Of a stretch of DNA of 50,196 bases, positions 18,910-27,996 are shown piece by piece. Source of the DNA: Burkholderiaceae bacterium. Its GTDB lineage: Bacteria; Pseudomonadota; Gammaproteobacteria; Burkholderiales; Burkholderiaceae_E. Below the pieces are notes generated by a model, which worked only from the letters and a program-made list of their open reading frames with translations, did no database searches and was not told the DNA's origin. A program made the position numbers and the translations under genes. The DNA lies in contig JAHEMI010000003.1 in the NCBI GenBank assembly GCA_024643785.1, forward strand, positions 1-50,196, read 5' to 3'. Within the stretch, counting starts at the first letter, position 1, and each line of letters opens with the position of its first letter.

Positions 18910-20832
18910 ATGGCGGTTCTGGGCGAACGCATCGCGAGTTATGGCGACTGGCGCCGCGACCTCGTCGCGGCCCTGCGCCGCTATGTCGAGCGGGTTGCCG
19001 ATCTCGAGCCGGGTGAATCGGCGGTGCGCGCCGGGGTCGGCGAGCTGATCGAGCGGCTCGCCACCGAGCGGGTTTCGATCGCGCTGGTGGCCGAATTTTC
19101 GCGCGGCAAGTCGGAGCTGCTCAACGCGCTGTTCTTTTCCGACAGCAAGGAACGGATCGTTCCCTCCAGCGCCGGCCGTACCACCATGTGCCCGACCGAA
19201 ATCGGCTTTGAGCCAGGTCGTGCCGGTTCGATCAGGCTGCTGCCCATCGAGACGCGCCGGCGCAGCGAAAGCCTGCGTGAGCTGCGCGATTTCCCCGAGA
19301 TCTGGGAGGAATTCGCCATCCCCGACGGCGATGCCGAGACCTTGCGCGCGGCCTTCGCGATGGTCCAGCAGACCCGCGTGCTCGGCCGCCAGGCGGCAGC
19401 AGCGCTGGGTTTCGGCGGCGATGACGAAGATGATGATTTCGTCGAGATCCCACGTTGGCGCCATGCGGTCGTCAATTTCCACCATCCGGTGCTGGCGCAG
19501 GGACTGGTGCTCATCGATACCCCCGGGCTCAACGCGATCGGCGCCGAGCCGGAGTTGACCCTGAGACTGATCCCGGAGTCGGATGCGGTGGTGTTCGTGC
19601 TCGCCGCCGACACCGGCGTCACCGCTTCCGACCTCGAAGTCTGGCGCCGCTACATCAGCATTCACCATGGGCTGGGGCGCTTCGTGGTGCTCAACAAGAT
19701 CGACGGCCTGTGGGATGAGTTGCGCACTCCCGGCGAGATCGACGCCGAAATCGCGCGCCAGGTCGAAGCGGTCGCCGCTGCGCTCGGGATCGAGCCGACC
19801 AGGGTCTTCCCGGTGTCCGCCCAGAAAGGCCTGGTGGCGCGCATCCAGGGCGATGCCCAGCTGCTGGCGCGCAGCCGCATCAAGCGCCTGGAGGCGGCGC
19901 TGGCTTCCGAACTGGTCGGGCGCCAGCAGGAGATCATCGCCAACAAGATTCTGCGCGAGTTCGAGGCCGTGGTTTCGGCCCAGCGCACCGTGCTGGCAGC
20001 ACGCCGCCGCGGTGCTCTCGAGCAGGCGGCGGAGCTGGAGGGCCTGCGCGGCCGCAACATCGGGCGGGTGCAGTACATGCAGTCACGGATCCAGGGCGAA
20101 CGCAGCGAATTCGAGAGCAGCCTGCGCCGGCTCCACGGCGTGCGCGCGGTTTGTTCGAAGCATGCCCGCGCAGCCCTCGAGCGGCTTGGTGGCCGGCGTT
20201 TCGAGGGCGCCGCCGACGCGGCCCGCACCCAGGTCGCCGCCAGCCACTTCCTGCCCGGACTGCGGGCGGCGTCGATGACGCTGTTCGCGCAGCTGCGCGA
20301 CGACCTGAGCGCCGCCGACGGCGTTGCCACCGAGATCGGCACGCTGATGGCCACGATGTACCGTGACTTCAGCCGCGACCACGGCATCGCGCTGGGGCTG
20401 CCGGTGCTGATGTCGTTGCGCCGCCACCGCGACGAGCTCGACCGGATCGAGAAAGTGCACCTGAGGCACCTGGGCGCGCTGTGGCTGGTCAGTTTCGGAC
20501 GGCGGGAACTGATGCAGCGCTTCTTCGAGACGGTCCTGAAACAGGCCGAGGACGTCCGGCGCAGCGCCGGCCGCGAGTTCCAGTCGTGGCTGCGCACCGT
20601 ACTGGGACCGCTCGAGGCACACGTGCGCGAACACCAGTCGCAGCTGCGCCGCCGCCTCGAGTCCATCGACCGCGTCGTCGAGGCTGCCGACAGCCTCGAG
20701 GAGCGGATCGCGGAAATCGTGCAGTTGCGGCTCGCAGTCGAGCAGCGGCTCGAATTCGCCGATCAGCTCGCGGCGCCGGTGCGCAGGCTGCTGCGGGAAC
20801 TGGCCTCGACGGCCGAAGTCGCAACGGCCTGA
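18910..20832 (+). CDS. dynamin family large GTPase
   Basis: P-loop-like AEFSRGKSELLNALF; DTPG (LVLIDTPGLNAIG); NKID (VVLNKIDGLWDEL); long coiled-coil C-terminal region. Confidence 0.88.
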   Translation: MAVLGERIASYGDWRRDLVAALRRYVERVADLEPGESAVRAGVGELIERLATERVSIALVAEFSRGKSELLNALFFSDSKERIVPSSAGRTTMCPTEIGFEPGRAGSIRLLPIETRRRSESLRELRDFPEIWEEFAIPDGDAETLRAAFAMVQQTRVLGRQAAAALGFGGDDEDDDFVEIPRWRHAVVNFHHPVLAQGLVLIDTPGLNAIGAEPELTLRLIPESDAVVFVLAADTGVTASDLEVWRRYISIHHGLGRFVVLNKIDGLWDELRTPGEIDAEIARQVEAVAAALGIEPTRVFPVSAQKGLVARIQGDAQLLARSRIKRLEAALASELVGRQQEIIANKILREFEAVVSAQRTVLAARRRGALEQAAELEGLRGRNIGRVQYMQSRIQGERSEFESSLRRLHGVRAVCSKHARAALERLGGRRFEGAADAARTQVAASHFLPGLRAASMTLFAQLRDDLSAADGVATEIGTLMATMYRDFSRDHGIALGLPVLMSLRRHRDELDRIEKVHLRHLGALWLVSFGRRELMQRFFETVLKQAEDVRRSAGREFQSWLRTVLGPLEAHVREHQSQLRRRLESIDRVVEAADSLEERIAEIVQLRLAVEQRLEFADQLAAPVRRLLRELASTAEVATA

Positions 20833-20848
20833 CCGGCCGTGGCTGGCC

Positions 20849-21721
20849 TCAGTTGCCCTTGCCGGCCAGGCCCGGTGAGCGATGCCGGACCAGCACCTGC
20901 TCGCTCAGCGCGAAGCGCTTCGCCAGTTCCTCGACGCAATACACCGAGCGGTGTCGGCCGCCAGTGCAGCCGATCGCGACGCTGAGGTAGCTGCGATTTT
21001 CCTCGAGGTAGTGCGGCAGCCAGGACACCAGGAAGGCGGCCACGTCGTCGACGAAGCGGGCGACCCGCGGGATCGCGGCGAGGTATTCGATGACCGCCGG
21101 ATCGCGCCCGTCGCGTTCGCGCAGCTTGGCGACGTAGTGGGGATTGGGCAGGCAACGGGCGTCGAACACCAGGTCGGCGTCCAGCGGCACGCCATGCTTG
21201 TATGGAAAAGACTGGAACAGCACCACCAGCGGCGTGCGCACCAAACCGGCAACGTCCCTGATCCAGGTGCGCAGGGTGTTGGGATGCAGGTCGGTGGTGT
21301 CGATCCCGACCCCGAAGCCCTCGAGAACCGACATCAGTTCGCGCTCGCGTTCGATCGACTCGGTCAGCGTCGGGGTGGTGCCATCGGGATTGAGCTGCAG
21401 CGACATCGGGTGGCGGCGCCGGGTTTCGGAGTAGCGCTGCACCAGGGTTTCGGTGCGCGCGTCCAGGAAAGCGAGGCGCACGTCGTGGCCCTTGGCCGTG
21501 AGGCGCTGGATCGCTTCGCCCAGCTCATTTACCGATTCCCCGCCGCGTGCGTCGATCGAGACGGCGACCCGGTCGTGGCCCCGGTCGGGCAGGGAATCGA
21601 TGACTTCGAAGAGGAAGGAAACCGGCAGGTTGTCGATGCACAGGAAGCCGTCGTCCTCGAGCGCCTTGGTGGCGATCGATTTTCCGGAGCCCGAAATGCC
21701 GGTTATCAGGACGACGCGCAT
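20849..21721 (-). CDS. rapZ: RNase adapter protein RapZ
   Basis: MRVVLITGISGSGKSIATKALEDDGFLCIDNLPV; FDARCLPNPHYV; SVAIGCTGGRHRSVY. Confidence 0.97.
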   Translation of the reverse strand: MRVVLITGISGSGKSIATKALEDDGFLCIDNLPVSFLFEVIDSLPDRGHDRVAVSIDARGGESVNELGEAIQRLTAKGHDVRLAFLDARTETLVQRYSETRRRHPMSLQLNPDGTTPTLTESIERERELMSVLEGFGVGIDTTDLHPNTLRTWIRDVAGLVRTPLVVLFQSFPYKHGVPLDADLVFDARCLPNPHYVAKLRERDGRDPAVIEYLAAIPRVARFVDDVAAFLVSWLPHYLEENRSYLSVAIGCTGGRHRSVYCVEELAKRFALSEQVLVRHRSPGLAGKGN

Positions 21722-21747
21722 CGGTATTCGTCCTCCCCGCCCGCTGG

Positions 21748-22698
21748 CTAGATGCCTTCGTCTTCGATCATCTGGCGCTGGCGCGCGATGAACTCGCGGG
21801 TCGTGTCCAGGCCGCGCAGCTGCAGGATGGTGCTGCGCACCGCAGCTTCGGTGAGCACGGCGAGGTTGCGACCTGCCGCCACCGGCACGACCACCTTGCG
21901 GATCTGCACTCCCAGCACGTCCTGCGTCAGGGCTTCCAGGGGCAGGCGCTGATGCTCGCTCTCCATGGTGCTGCGCCGGATCAGGTCGATGATCAGCTTG
22001 AGCGGGGTCTTGCGGCGCACCGCGGTCTCGCCGAAGATCGCCCGGATGTCGAGCAGGCCAAGCCCGCGCACTTCGAGCAGGTTCTGCAGCAGTGGCGGAC
22101 AGCGACCCTCGATCGAATTGGGTCCGATCCGGCTGAGCTCGACAACGTCGTCGGCGACCAGACCGTGGCCCCGGCTGATCAGTTCGAGTGCCAGCTCGCT
22201 CTTGCCGAGGCCCGATTCGCCCGAGATCAGCACGCCCATCCCGAGTACGTCGAGCATCACGCCGTGCACCGAGGTATGGGCGGCGGAAGCCTTGCGCAGG
22301 TGCGCGAACAGGACATCGATTACCCGGGCTGCGGTCGCGTGAGCGCCGATCACCGGCAATTGCCGGTGCCGCGCCTCTTCCAGGAAACGTTCGGGGGCGG
22401 CGAGATCGTCGGCCAGGATCACGGCCGGCGGTGACGCCTCCATCAGGTCGCGCAGGATCGAGAGCCGGCGCTGGTCGTCGACCCGCTCGAAGAACTTCAT
22501 CTCGGCCTCGCCGAGCACGTGGATCCGCGCCGGGTGGATCAGGTTCAGGTAGCCGACCAGATCAGCGGGCTGGGAAGTCAGGAGTCCGACCGAACGCTCG
22601 GCGTGTTCCTCGTTGGCGATCCAGGTGAGGCCCAGCGACTCGCGATAAGCCTGAAACAGGCTGGCAACGGTGACGCCGATGTTGCCCGCGTTTGCCAT
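21748..22698 (-). CDS. hprK: HPr kinase/phosphorylase
   Basis: HGVMLDVLGMGVLISGESGLGKSELALELISRGHGLVADD; EVRGLGLLDIRAIFGETAVR. Confidence 0.97.
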   Translation of the reverse strand: MANAGNIGVTVASLFQAYRESLGLTWIANEEHAERSVGLLTSQPADLVGYLNLIHPARIHVLGEAEMKFFERVDDQRRLSILRDLMEASPPAVILADDLAAPERFLEEARHRQLPVIGAHATAARVIDVLFAHLRKASAAHTSVHGVMLDVLGMGVLISGESGLGKSELALELISRGHGLVADDVVELSRIGPNSIEGRCPPLLQNLLEVRGLGLLDIRAIFGETAVRRKTPLKLIIDLIRRSTMESEHQRLPLEALTQDVLGVQIRKVVVPVAAGRNLAVLTEAAVRSTILQLRGLDTTREFIARQRQMIEDEGI

Positions 22699-22705
22699 CA
22701 GGGCT

Positions 22706-23176
22706 TCAGGCGGCTGGCCGGTAGGGGGCCCATTGGGCGAGCGCGCCGTGAATCTGCGCTGGATCCGCCTGGTTCATCAGCGTGTCGCGGATTTCCGGAT
22801 CCGAGAGCAGTTCGGCCAGTTCCGACAGGATTTCCAGATGTTCCTCGTTGGCGCTCTCCGGCACCAGCAGGAAGACCAGCAGCCGCACGGGCTGGCCGTC
22901 GGGGGCATCGAAGCCGACCGGCTCGGCGAGCCGGACCACGGCGCCAACCGCATCGCGCAGGCCCTTGATGCGCCCGTGGGGGATGGCAACGCCTTCTCCC
23001 AGGCCGGTCGAACCGAGGCGCTCGCGCGCGAACAGCGAGTCGAAGACCTTCCCGCGTTCGATGCCGTGGTTGTTTTCAAAGAGCAGTCCGGCCTGCTCGA
23101 AAAGTCGCTTCTTGCTGGTAACCGACAGGTCGACCATGATGTCGGCCGGTGTCAGCAGCTTGGAAATTCGGTTCAT
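22706..23176 (-). CDS. ptsN: PTS IIA-like nitrogen regulatory protein
   Basis: MNRISKLLTPADIMVDLSVTSKKRLFEQAG; GVAIPHGRIKGL phospho-His motif. Confidence 0.93.
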   Translation of the reverse strand: MNRISKLLTPADIMVDLSVTSKKRLFEQAGLLFENNHGIERGKVFDSLFARERLGSTGLGEGVAIPHGRIKGLRDAVGAVVRLAEPVGFDAPDGQPVRLLVFLLVPESANEEHLEILSELAELLSDPEIRDTLMNQADPAQIHGALAQWAPYRPAA

Positions 23177-23256
23177 CGCGTCCGTGGCGCTCGGTCGGCG
23201 GCCAAGCCACCAGAGCGGGGCGGGCGGCACTGCGCCGAGGCAATCTTTAAACGCGC

Positions 23257-23280
23257 ATTATAGCCAGCCTTGGCGCTGGC
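23257..23280 (-). promoter_or_regulatory. putative ptsN-operon promoter: TATAAT abutted by the inverted repeat GCCAGC-cttggc-GCTGGC
   Basis: Minus strand reads GCCAGCGCCAAGGCTGGC-TATAAT; no good -35 visible. Confidence 0.45.
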
Positions 23281-23334
23281 GGGCCGGTCTATGTTGCATC
23301 GAAGCAATGGTTTGCCCGACCCGCCAGGGAGGAC

Positions 23335-23667
23335 TCAGGGATTGAGTTCGTTCGCCGGCTGGTTCTTGATCGAGTCGTGGCCGTGATCCTGGCGCTTGTC
23401 CTTGTGCTTGATGACGAGACGGTCGAGCTTGTCGATCAGGGTGTCGATCGCAGCGTACATGTCAGCGTTGCTCGATTCGGCAAAGAGGTCCTTGCCGCGG
23501 ACATGGAGGTTTATTTCCGCCTTGTGGATAAGTTTGTCGACCGACATCACGACGTTGACGTCGATTACCTGGTCGAAGTGCCGGATGATGCGCTCGAGTT
23601 TGCCGGCGACGTAGCTGCGCAGCGCCGGGGTGACGTCGAGATGGTGACCGCTGATCGATAGATTCAT
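23335..23667 (-). CDS. hpf: ribosome hibernation-promoting factor (short HPF/RaiA family)
   Basis: [37 protein letters not shown]; preceded by AAGGAGG. Confidence 0.95.
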   Translation of the reverse strand: MNLSISGHHLDVTPALRSYVAGKLERIIRHFDQVIDVNVVMSVDKLIHKAEINLHVRGKDLFAESSNADMYAAIDTLIDKLDRLVIKHKDKRQDHGHDSIKNQPANELNP

Positions 23668-23749
23668 GCGTTTCCTCCTTTATTGTTTTGGTGTGGCCCG
23701 CCCGGTTCGTGGCCGAGGGTCGGGATGTTGCCGTTGGGCAGCGAGCGGT

Positions 23750-25345
23750 TCAGAGAACCTTGCGCTGGGCAACGGGTGGAATCATGAGGGCCTCGCGATA
23801 CTTGGCCACGGTGCGCCGTGCCACGACGAAACCCTGTTCCCCGAGCAGGTCGGCGATCTGGCCATCGGCCAGCGGCCGGGAAGGGTTTTCCGCGGCGATC
23901 AATTCCTGGATCAGCGCCCGGATCGCAGTGCTCGAGGCCGTTCCGCCACTGTCGGTGCCGACGTGGCTGCCAAAGAAATGCTTGAGCTCGAACGTACCCT
24001 GCGGGGTGAGCATGTACTTGTGGGTCGTCACCCGGGAAATGGTCGATTCGTGCAGTTCGAGGAGTTCGGCGATCTCGCGCAGCACCATCGGCTTCATCGC
24101 GATCGGCCCATGAGTGAAGAACGCGCTCTGGCGTTCGACTATCGCCTCGCCAACGCGCAGGATGGTCTCGAATCGCTGATGGACGTTCTTGATCAGCCAC
24201 CGCGCCTCCTGCAACTGTCCCGACATCGCGCCCTGGGTGCCGCGATGTTGCTTCAAAACCTGAGCATACACTTCATTGATGCGCAGTTTCGGGATGACCT
24301 CGTCATTGAGAGTGACAGTCCAGCCCGAGCGCCCCCGCCGCACGATCAGATCGGGCACGATGTACACCGGCCGTTCCGCGGCATAGGCTGATCCGGGCCG
24401 CGGCGCGAGCGTGCGGATGAAGTTCTGCGCCGCCCGCAAGGCCTCGTCGTCGCAGTGCAGGACGCGGGCCAGCTTGCTGAAGTTGCCGGCCGCCAGTTCC
24501 GGCAGGTAGCGCTCGACGATCTCGCGGGCGATCCTGAACTGCTCGGCTTGGAGCCGCTCCGGCGGCGCTTCAGCACCGCCGTGAATCCGGTCGTCAGCGG
24601 CCTCGCGCCGGCGGGCGTCGATCTGCAGCAGCAGCGATTCCCGCAGGTCGCGGGCCCCGACCCCGGGCGGATCGAAGCTCTGCAACAGCCGCAGGGCGGC
24701 GTGCAGTTCGTCGCTCTCGACCGCGAGTTCCGGCGGCAGCATCTCGAGCAGGTCCGCAAGATCGCTTTCGAGCAACCCGTCGCCGTCGAGCGAATCGATC
24801 AGGCACTCGGTGAGCCCGCGGTCGCGCGCTGTCGCGTTGGTCATCGCAAGCTGCTCGAGCAGGTGTTCGCGCAGGCTCTCGTCGAGGCCGCCGAGTTCGG
24901 GGCGCTCGCCCGAGTCGCCGTCCTCGCCGCTGCCGCTGCCCGACCCCGTGCTCCAGTCCGAGAACCGGTCGTCGGCACCGTCGCCGCTGCCCTGGAAGGC
25001 CTCGTCGCCGGTGCTCTCGCTATAGGACTCCTCGGCACCGCCGTCACCATCGGCCGCGCCGGCGCCACTGGCGTCGTCGTCGGCGCGCTCGCGCGCGCCC
25101 GACTCCGGTTCGGGCACGAATTCGCCCGGCTCCGCGCGGCGGACATCGAGGCCGCCGCCGGCGTCGATCCGCACGCTGTCCTCGAAGGGGTCGTCGAGGC
25201 GTTCCAGCAGCGGATTGTCAGCAAGAATCCCCTCGAGTTCGTGGCTGAGCTCGAGGGTGGACATCTGCAGCAGGCGGATCGATTGCTGCAGCTGCGGTGT
25301 CAGCGTCAGCTGCTGGCCGAGTTTCAGCTGGAGCGAGGGCTTCAT
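23750..25345 (-). CDS. rpoN: RNA polymerase sigma-54 factor
   Basis: MKPSLQLKLGQQLTLTPQLQQSIRLLQMSTLEL; C-terminal RpoN box variant ARRTVAKYREALMIPPVAQRKVL. Confidence 0.97.
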   Translation of the reverse strand: MKPSLQLKLGQQLTLTPQLQQSIRLLQMSTLELSHELEGILADNPLLERLDDPFEDSVRIDAGGGLDVRRAEPGEFVPEPESGARERADDDASGAGAADGDGGAEESYSESTGDEAFQGSGDGADDRFSDWSTGSGSGSGEDGDSGERPELGGLDESLREHLLEQLAMTNATARDRGLTECLIDSLDGDGLLESDLADLLEMLPPELAVESDELHAALRLLQSFDPPGVGARDLRESLLLQIDARRREAADDRIHGGAEAPPERLQAEQFRIAREIVERYLPELAAGNFSKLARVLHCDDEALRAAQNFIRTLAPRPGSAYAAERPVYIVPDLIVRRGRSGWTVTLNDEVIPKLRINEVYAQVLKQHRGTQGAMSGQLQEARWLIKNVHQRFETILRVGEAIVERQSAFFTHGPIAMKPMVLREIAELLELHESTISRVTTHKYMLTPQGTFELKHFFGSHVGTDSGGTASSTAIRALIQELIAAENPSRPLADGQIADLLGEQGFVVARRTVAKYREALMIPPVAQRKVL

Positions 25346-25399
25346 CGGATCTGCGCCTGCTGCACCAGGCGCTGGTGGGGACGCAACTCGCCCGCTCGA

Positions 25400-26182
25400 C
25401 TACATCGAGAAATGTTCGCCCAGATAGTAACGGCGTACATCGTCATTCTTGACCACTTCCTCCGGCGCCCCTGAAGCAAGAACAGTACCAGAACGAATGA
25501 TATACGCGCGGTCGCAGATTCCGAGCGTCTCGCGGACGTTGTGATCGGTGATCAGCACACCGATCCGGCGGCTCTTCAGGAACTTGACGATGCGCTGGAT
25601 TTCGATCACCGCGATGGGGTCGACGCCCGCGAAAGGCTCGTCGAGCAGGATGAAGCGGGGCGAATTGGCCAGCGCGCGGGCAATTTCGACCCGCCGGCGC
25701 TCGCCCCCCGAGAGCGACAGGGCGGGGCTCGAGCGCAGGTGTTCGATCTGCAGCTCTTCGAGCAAGCCGTCGAGGGTTTCGTTGAGCACCGCGCGGCTCA
25801 GGCGGTGGCCCTGCTCGTCGAACTGCAGCTCGAGCACCGCGCGGATGTTCTCCTCGACGGTGAGCTTGCGGAATACCGATGGCTCCTGGGGGAGGTAGGA
25901 CAGTCCCAGCCGGGCGCGGTGGTGGATCGGCAAGTGGCCGATCCGGTTCTCGTCGAGTTCGATCACGCCGCCGTCCGATGCCACCAGGCCGACGATCATG
26001 TAGAAGCAGGTGGTCTTGCCCGCGCCATTCGGTCCGAGCAGGCCGACCACCTCGCCGCTGAAGACATCGAGCGAGACGTCCTGCACCACCTGCCGGCCGT
26101 GGTAGGCCTTCATCAGGTTGCGGATCCCAAGGTGACTCGGACGCTCTCCCTCCAGGGGTGCATGCAAACTCGTCTCGGGCAT
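25400..26182 (-). CDS. lptB: LPS export ABC transporter ATP-binding protein
   Basis: LLGPNGAGKTTCFYMIVGLV; LSGGERRRVEIARAL; YLGEHFSM C-terminus. Confidence 0.97.
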   Translation of the reverse strand: MPETSLHAPLEGERPSHLGIRNLMKAYHGRQVVQDVSLDVFSGEVVGLLGPNGAGKTTCFYMIVGLVASDGGVIELDENRIGHLPIHHRARLGLSYLPQEPSVFRKLTVEENIRAVLELQFDEQGHRLSRAVLNETLDGLLEELQIEHLRSSPALSLSGGERRRVEIARALANSPRFILLDEPFAGVDPIAVIEIQRIVKFLKSRRIGVLITDHNVRETLGICDRAYIIRSGTVLASGAPEEVVKNDDVRRYYLGEHFSM

Positions 26183-26823
26183 CAGCGCGACTCGGCTGGC
26201 TGGGGTTTGGAGAGCGACTCTGCAGGCTTGAGTTCGAGCGGAGCGGCGGGCGGGGTCGCCGGCTTCGCGCCCGGCTGGGCAGTCTCCGACCGGGGCTGGA
26301 TCACGATCCGGACCCGTCCGCCGGGATTGACTCCGGTCGGCGCCTTGGGTCCGGAGCCGTCGACGCTGTACGAATCATTCTTGCCGTCATAGACGATCAG
26401 CTGGCCGAAAACTTCCTCGGTGACGCGGCCCTGGGTGAGCTTGCGCAGGACCGCGTTGGTGCGGACCCGGACCACTTCGGTGGCGGCGTCATAGTCGACT
26501 TCCTGCCCCGCGCCCTCGATGAATTCCTCGGGTGTGTCGCGCTTCTGGCGGAAAGTCGCCGGATTGCCCGAGGTCATGCCCCGCTGGTTGCCCGCGCCAT
26601 CCTGGCGCAGGACCATGGTGTTGCCGCGGATCGTGATCGTCCCCTTGGTCGCGACGACGTTGCCGGTGAAGGTCGCAACCTGCTTGGAGTCGTCATATGA
26701 GAGCCGGTCCGATTCGATCTGCAGCGGTTTGTCGCGATCGGCACGCTCGGCAAATGCCGGAGCCCAGGCTGCCGCAATCAGTGCCGTGACGGCGAACAAA
26801 CGCAGGAGGTGGGGCGCGGGCAT
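26182..26823 (-). CDS. lptA: lipopolysaccharide transport periplasmic protein LptA
   Basis: Signal peptide; PLQIESDRLSYDDSKQVATFTGNVVATKGTITIRGN. Confidence 0.93.
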   Translation of the reverse strand: MPAPHLLRLFAVTALIAAAWAPAFAERADRDKPLQIESDRLSYDDSKQVATFTGNVVATKGTITIRGNTMVLRQDGAGNQRGMTSGNPATFRQKRDTPEEFIEGAGQEVDYDAATEVVRVRTNAVLRKLTQGRVTEEVFGQLIVYDGKNDSYSVDGSGPKAPTGVNPGGRVRIVIQPRSETAQPGAKPATPPAAPLELKPAESLSKPQPAESR

Positions 26824-26827
26824 GGGC

Positions 26828-27424
26828 TTAGCTCGGGGGTTGGGCGGGCTGCCAATAGCCGCGCACTCTTGATTCGAGCCGGAGGTGGCGCGTTGCATTA
26901 TCGAATTCCATGCCGACGCCCGTCAAGCTGGTGGTGCCGTGCTTGATCTCCACCGGATGATTGGTATGGGCGACCTCGGACTTGGTCTCGATCACCAGGA
27001 ATTCGGATTTGACGACCAGGTCGGGGTCGGCGCCGCTGCCGTGGCGCACCAGGACCACCCCGCCACTCAACTCGGTCTCGTCGCCCTGGGCGTCGGTGCT
27101 GCCGCTGGTGGCGCGCAATTCGATCCGCGGCCGGTCGGTATCGAGGCTGACCATCCGCGGCTGGGTAAATTCACTGCTGCCGTCATCGGGGTAGTGAACC
27201 ATGCGTTCGGCCGAGAGGCGGAACGCCGGCTCGCCGCGCTCGTTGACCTTGGTCAGGACGAGGCCGTCGACAAAATAGTCCGGCTCGTGGGTGATCTTGC
27301 GGATGCCGGCCGGCCCGCCCCGGTCGGCGGCGAACTCGGCCAGGAAATAGCTTCCGCCCGCCAGGGTCAGCAGCAGGACTAGCGACACCGCCGCTGCGAG
27401 CCGGTCCTCGGTGCGCCCTTTCAC
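26828..27424 (-). CDS. lptC: LPS export ABC transporter periplasmic protein LptC
   Basis: Single TM N-terminus; EPDYFVDGLVLTKVNERGEPAFRLSAERMVHYPDD; likely GTG start overlapping kdsC stop. Confidence 0.9.
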   Translation of the reverse strand: MKGRTEDRLAAAVSLVLLLTLAGGSYFLAEFAADRGGPAGIRKITHEPDYFVDGLVLTKVNERGEPAFRLSAERMVHYPDDGSSEFTQPRMVSLDTDRPRIELRATSGSTDAQGDETELSGGVVLVRHGSGADPDLVVKSEFLVIETKSEVAHTNHPVEIKHGTTSLTGVGMEFDNATRHLRLESRVRGYWQPAQPPS

Positions 27425-27996
27425 TGGCGCTCGCTCCCGGACGCCGGCGGCGCCCCGAAACTGGCCAGCAACTCCTCCCACTGGCCTTTCGCGCGCAGTA
27501 CAAACTCTGCCAGTTCGCGCACCGCGCCGTTGCCCGGCCCAAGGGTCGAGACCCAGTGCGCCCGGGCGCGGATCTCGGCCGGAGCCCCGGCGACCGTGGC
27601 GCAGAAGCCGGACTGGGCCATCGCCGCCAGGTCGGGCCAGTCATCGCCGACGAAGCCGCAGTGAGCCATCGACACGCCGAAACGGGTCCCCAGCTCACGC
27701 ATTGTCGCGGCCTTGTCGTGGGCGCCCTGGATCACCGCGTCGAAACCGAGCTCGGCGGCGCGCAGCGCGACGATGCTCGACTCGCGGGCGGTAACGATCG
27801 CAATCCGCACTCCGGCCCGGCGCAGCAGCGTGAGCCCGAAGCCGTCGCGCACCGAGAACGACTTCATCGCTTCGCCCGCCGGTCCGATGAAGATCCGGCC
27901 GTCGGTCAGGGTGCCGTCGACGTCGAAGCCGATCAACGCGAGCGGCGCGGCGCGGCGTCGTGCCTCGGCCAGGTGGAGTTCATTGGCCGCGCTCAT
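27421..27996 (-). CDS. kdsC: 3-deoxy-D-manno-octulosonate 8-phosphate phosphatase
   Basis: LIGFDVDGTLTDGRIFIGPAGEAMKSFSVRDGFGLTLL HAD motif. Confidence 0.94.
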   Translation of the reverse strand: MSAANELHLAEARRRAAPLALIGFDVDGTLTDGRIFIGPAGEAMKSFSVRDGFGLTLLRRAGVRIAIVTARESSIVALRAAELGFDAVIQGAHDKAATMRELGTRFGVSMAHCGFVGDDWPDLAAMAQSGFCATVAGAPAEIRARAHWVSTLGPGNGAVRELAEFVLRAKGQWEELLASFGAPPASGSERQ

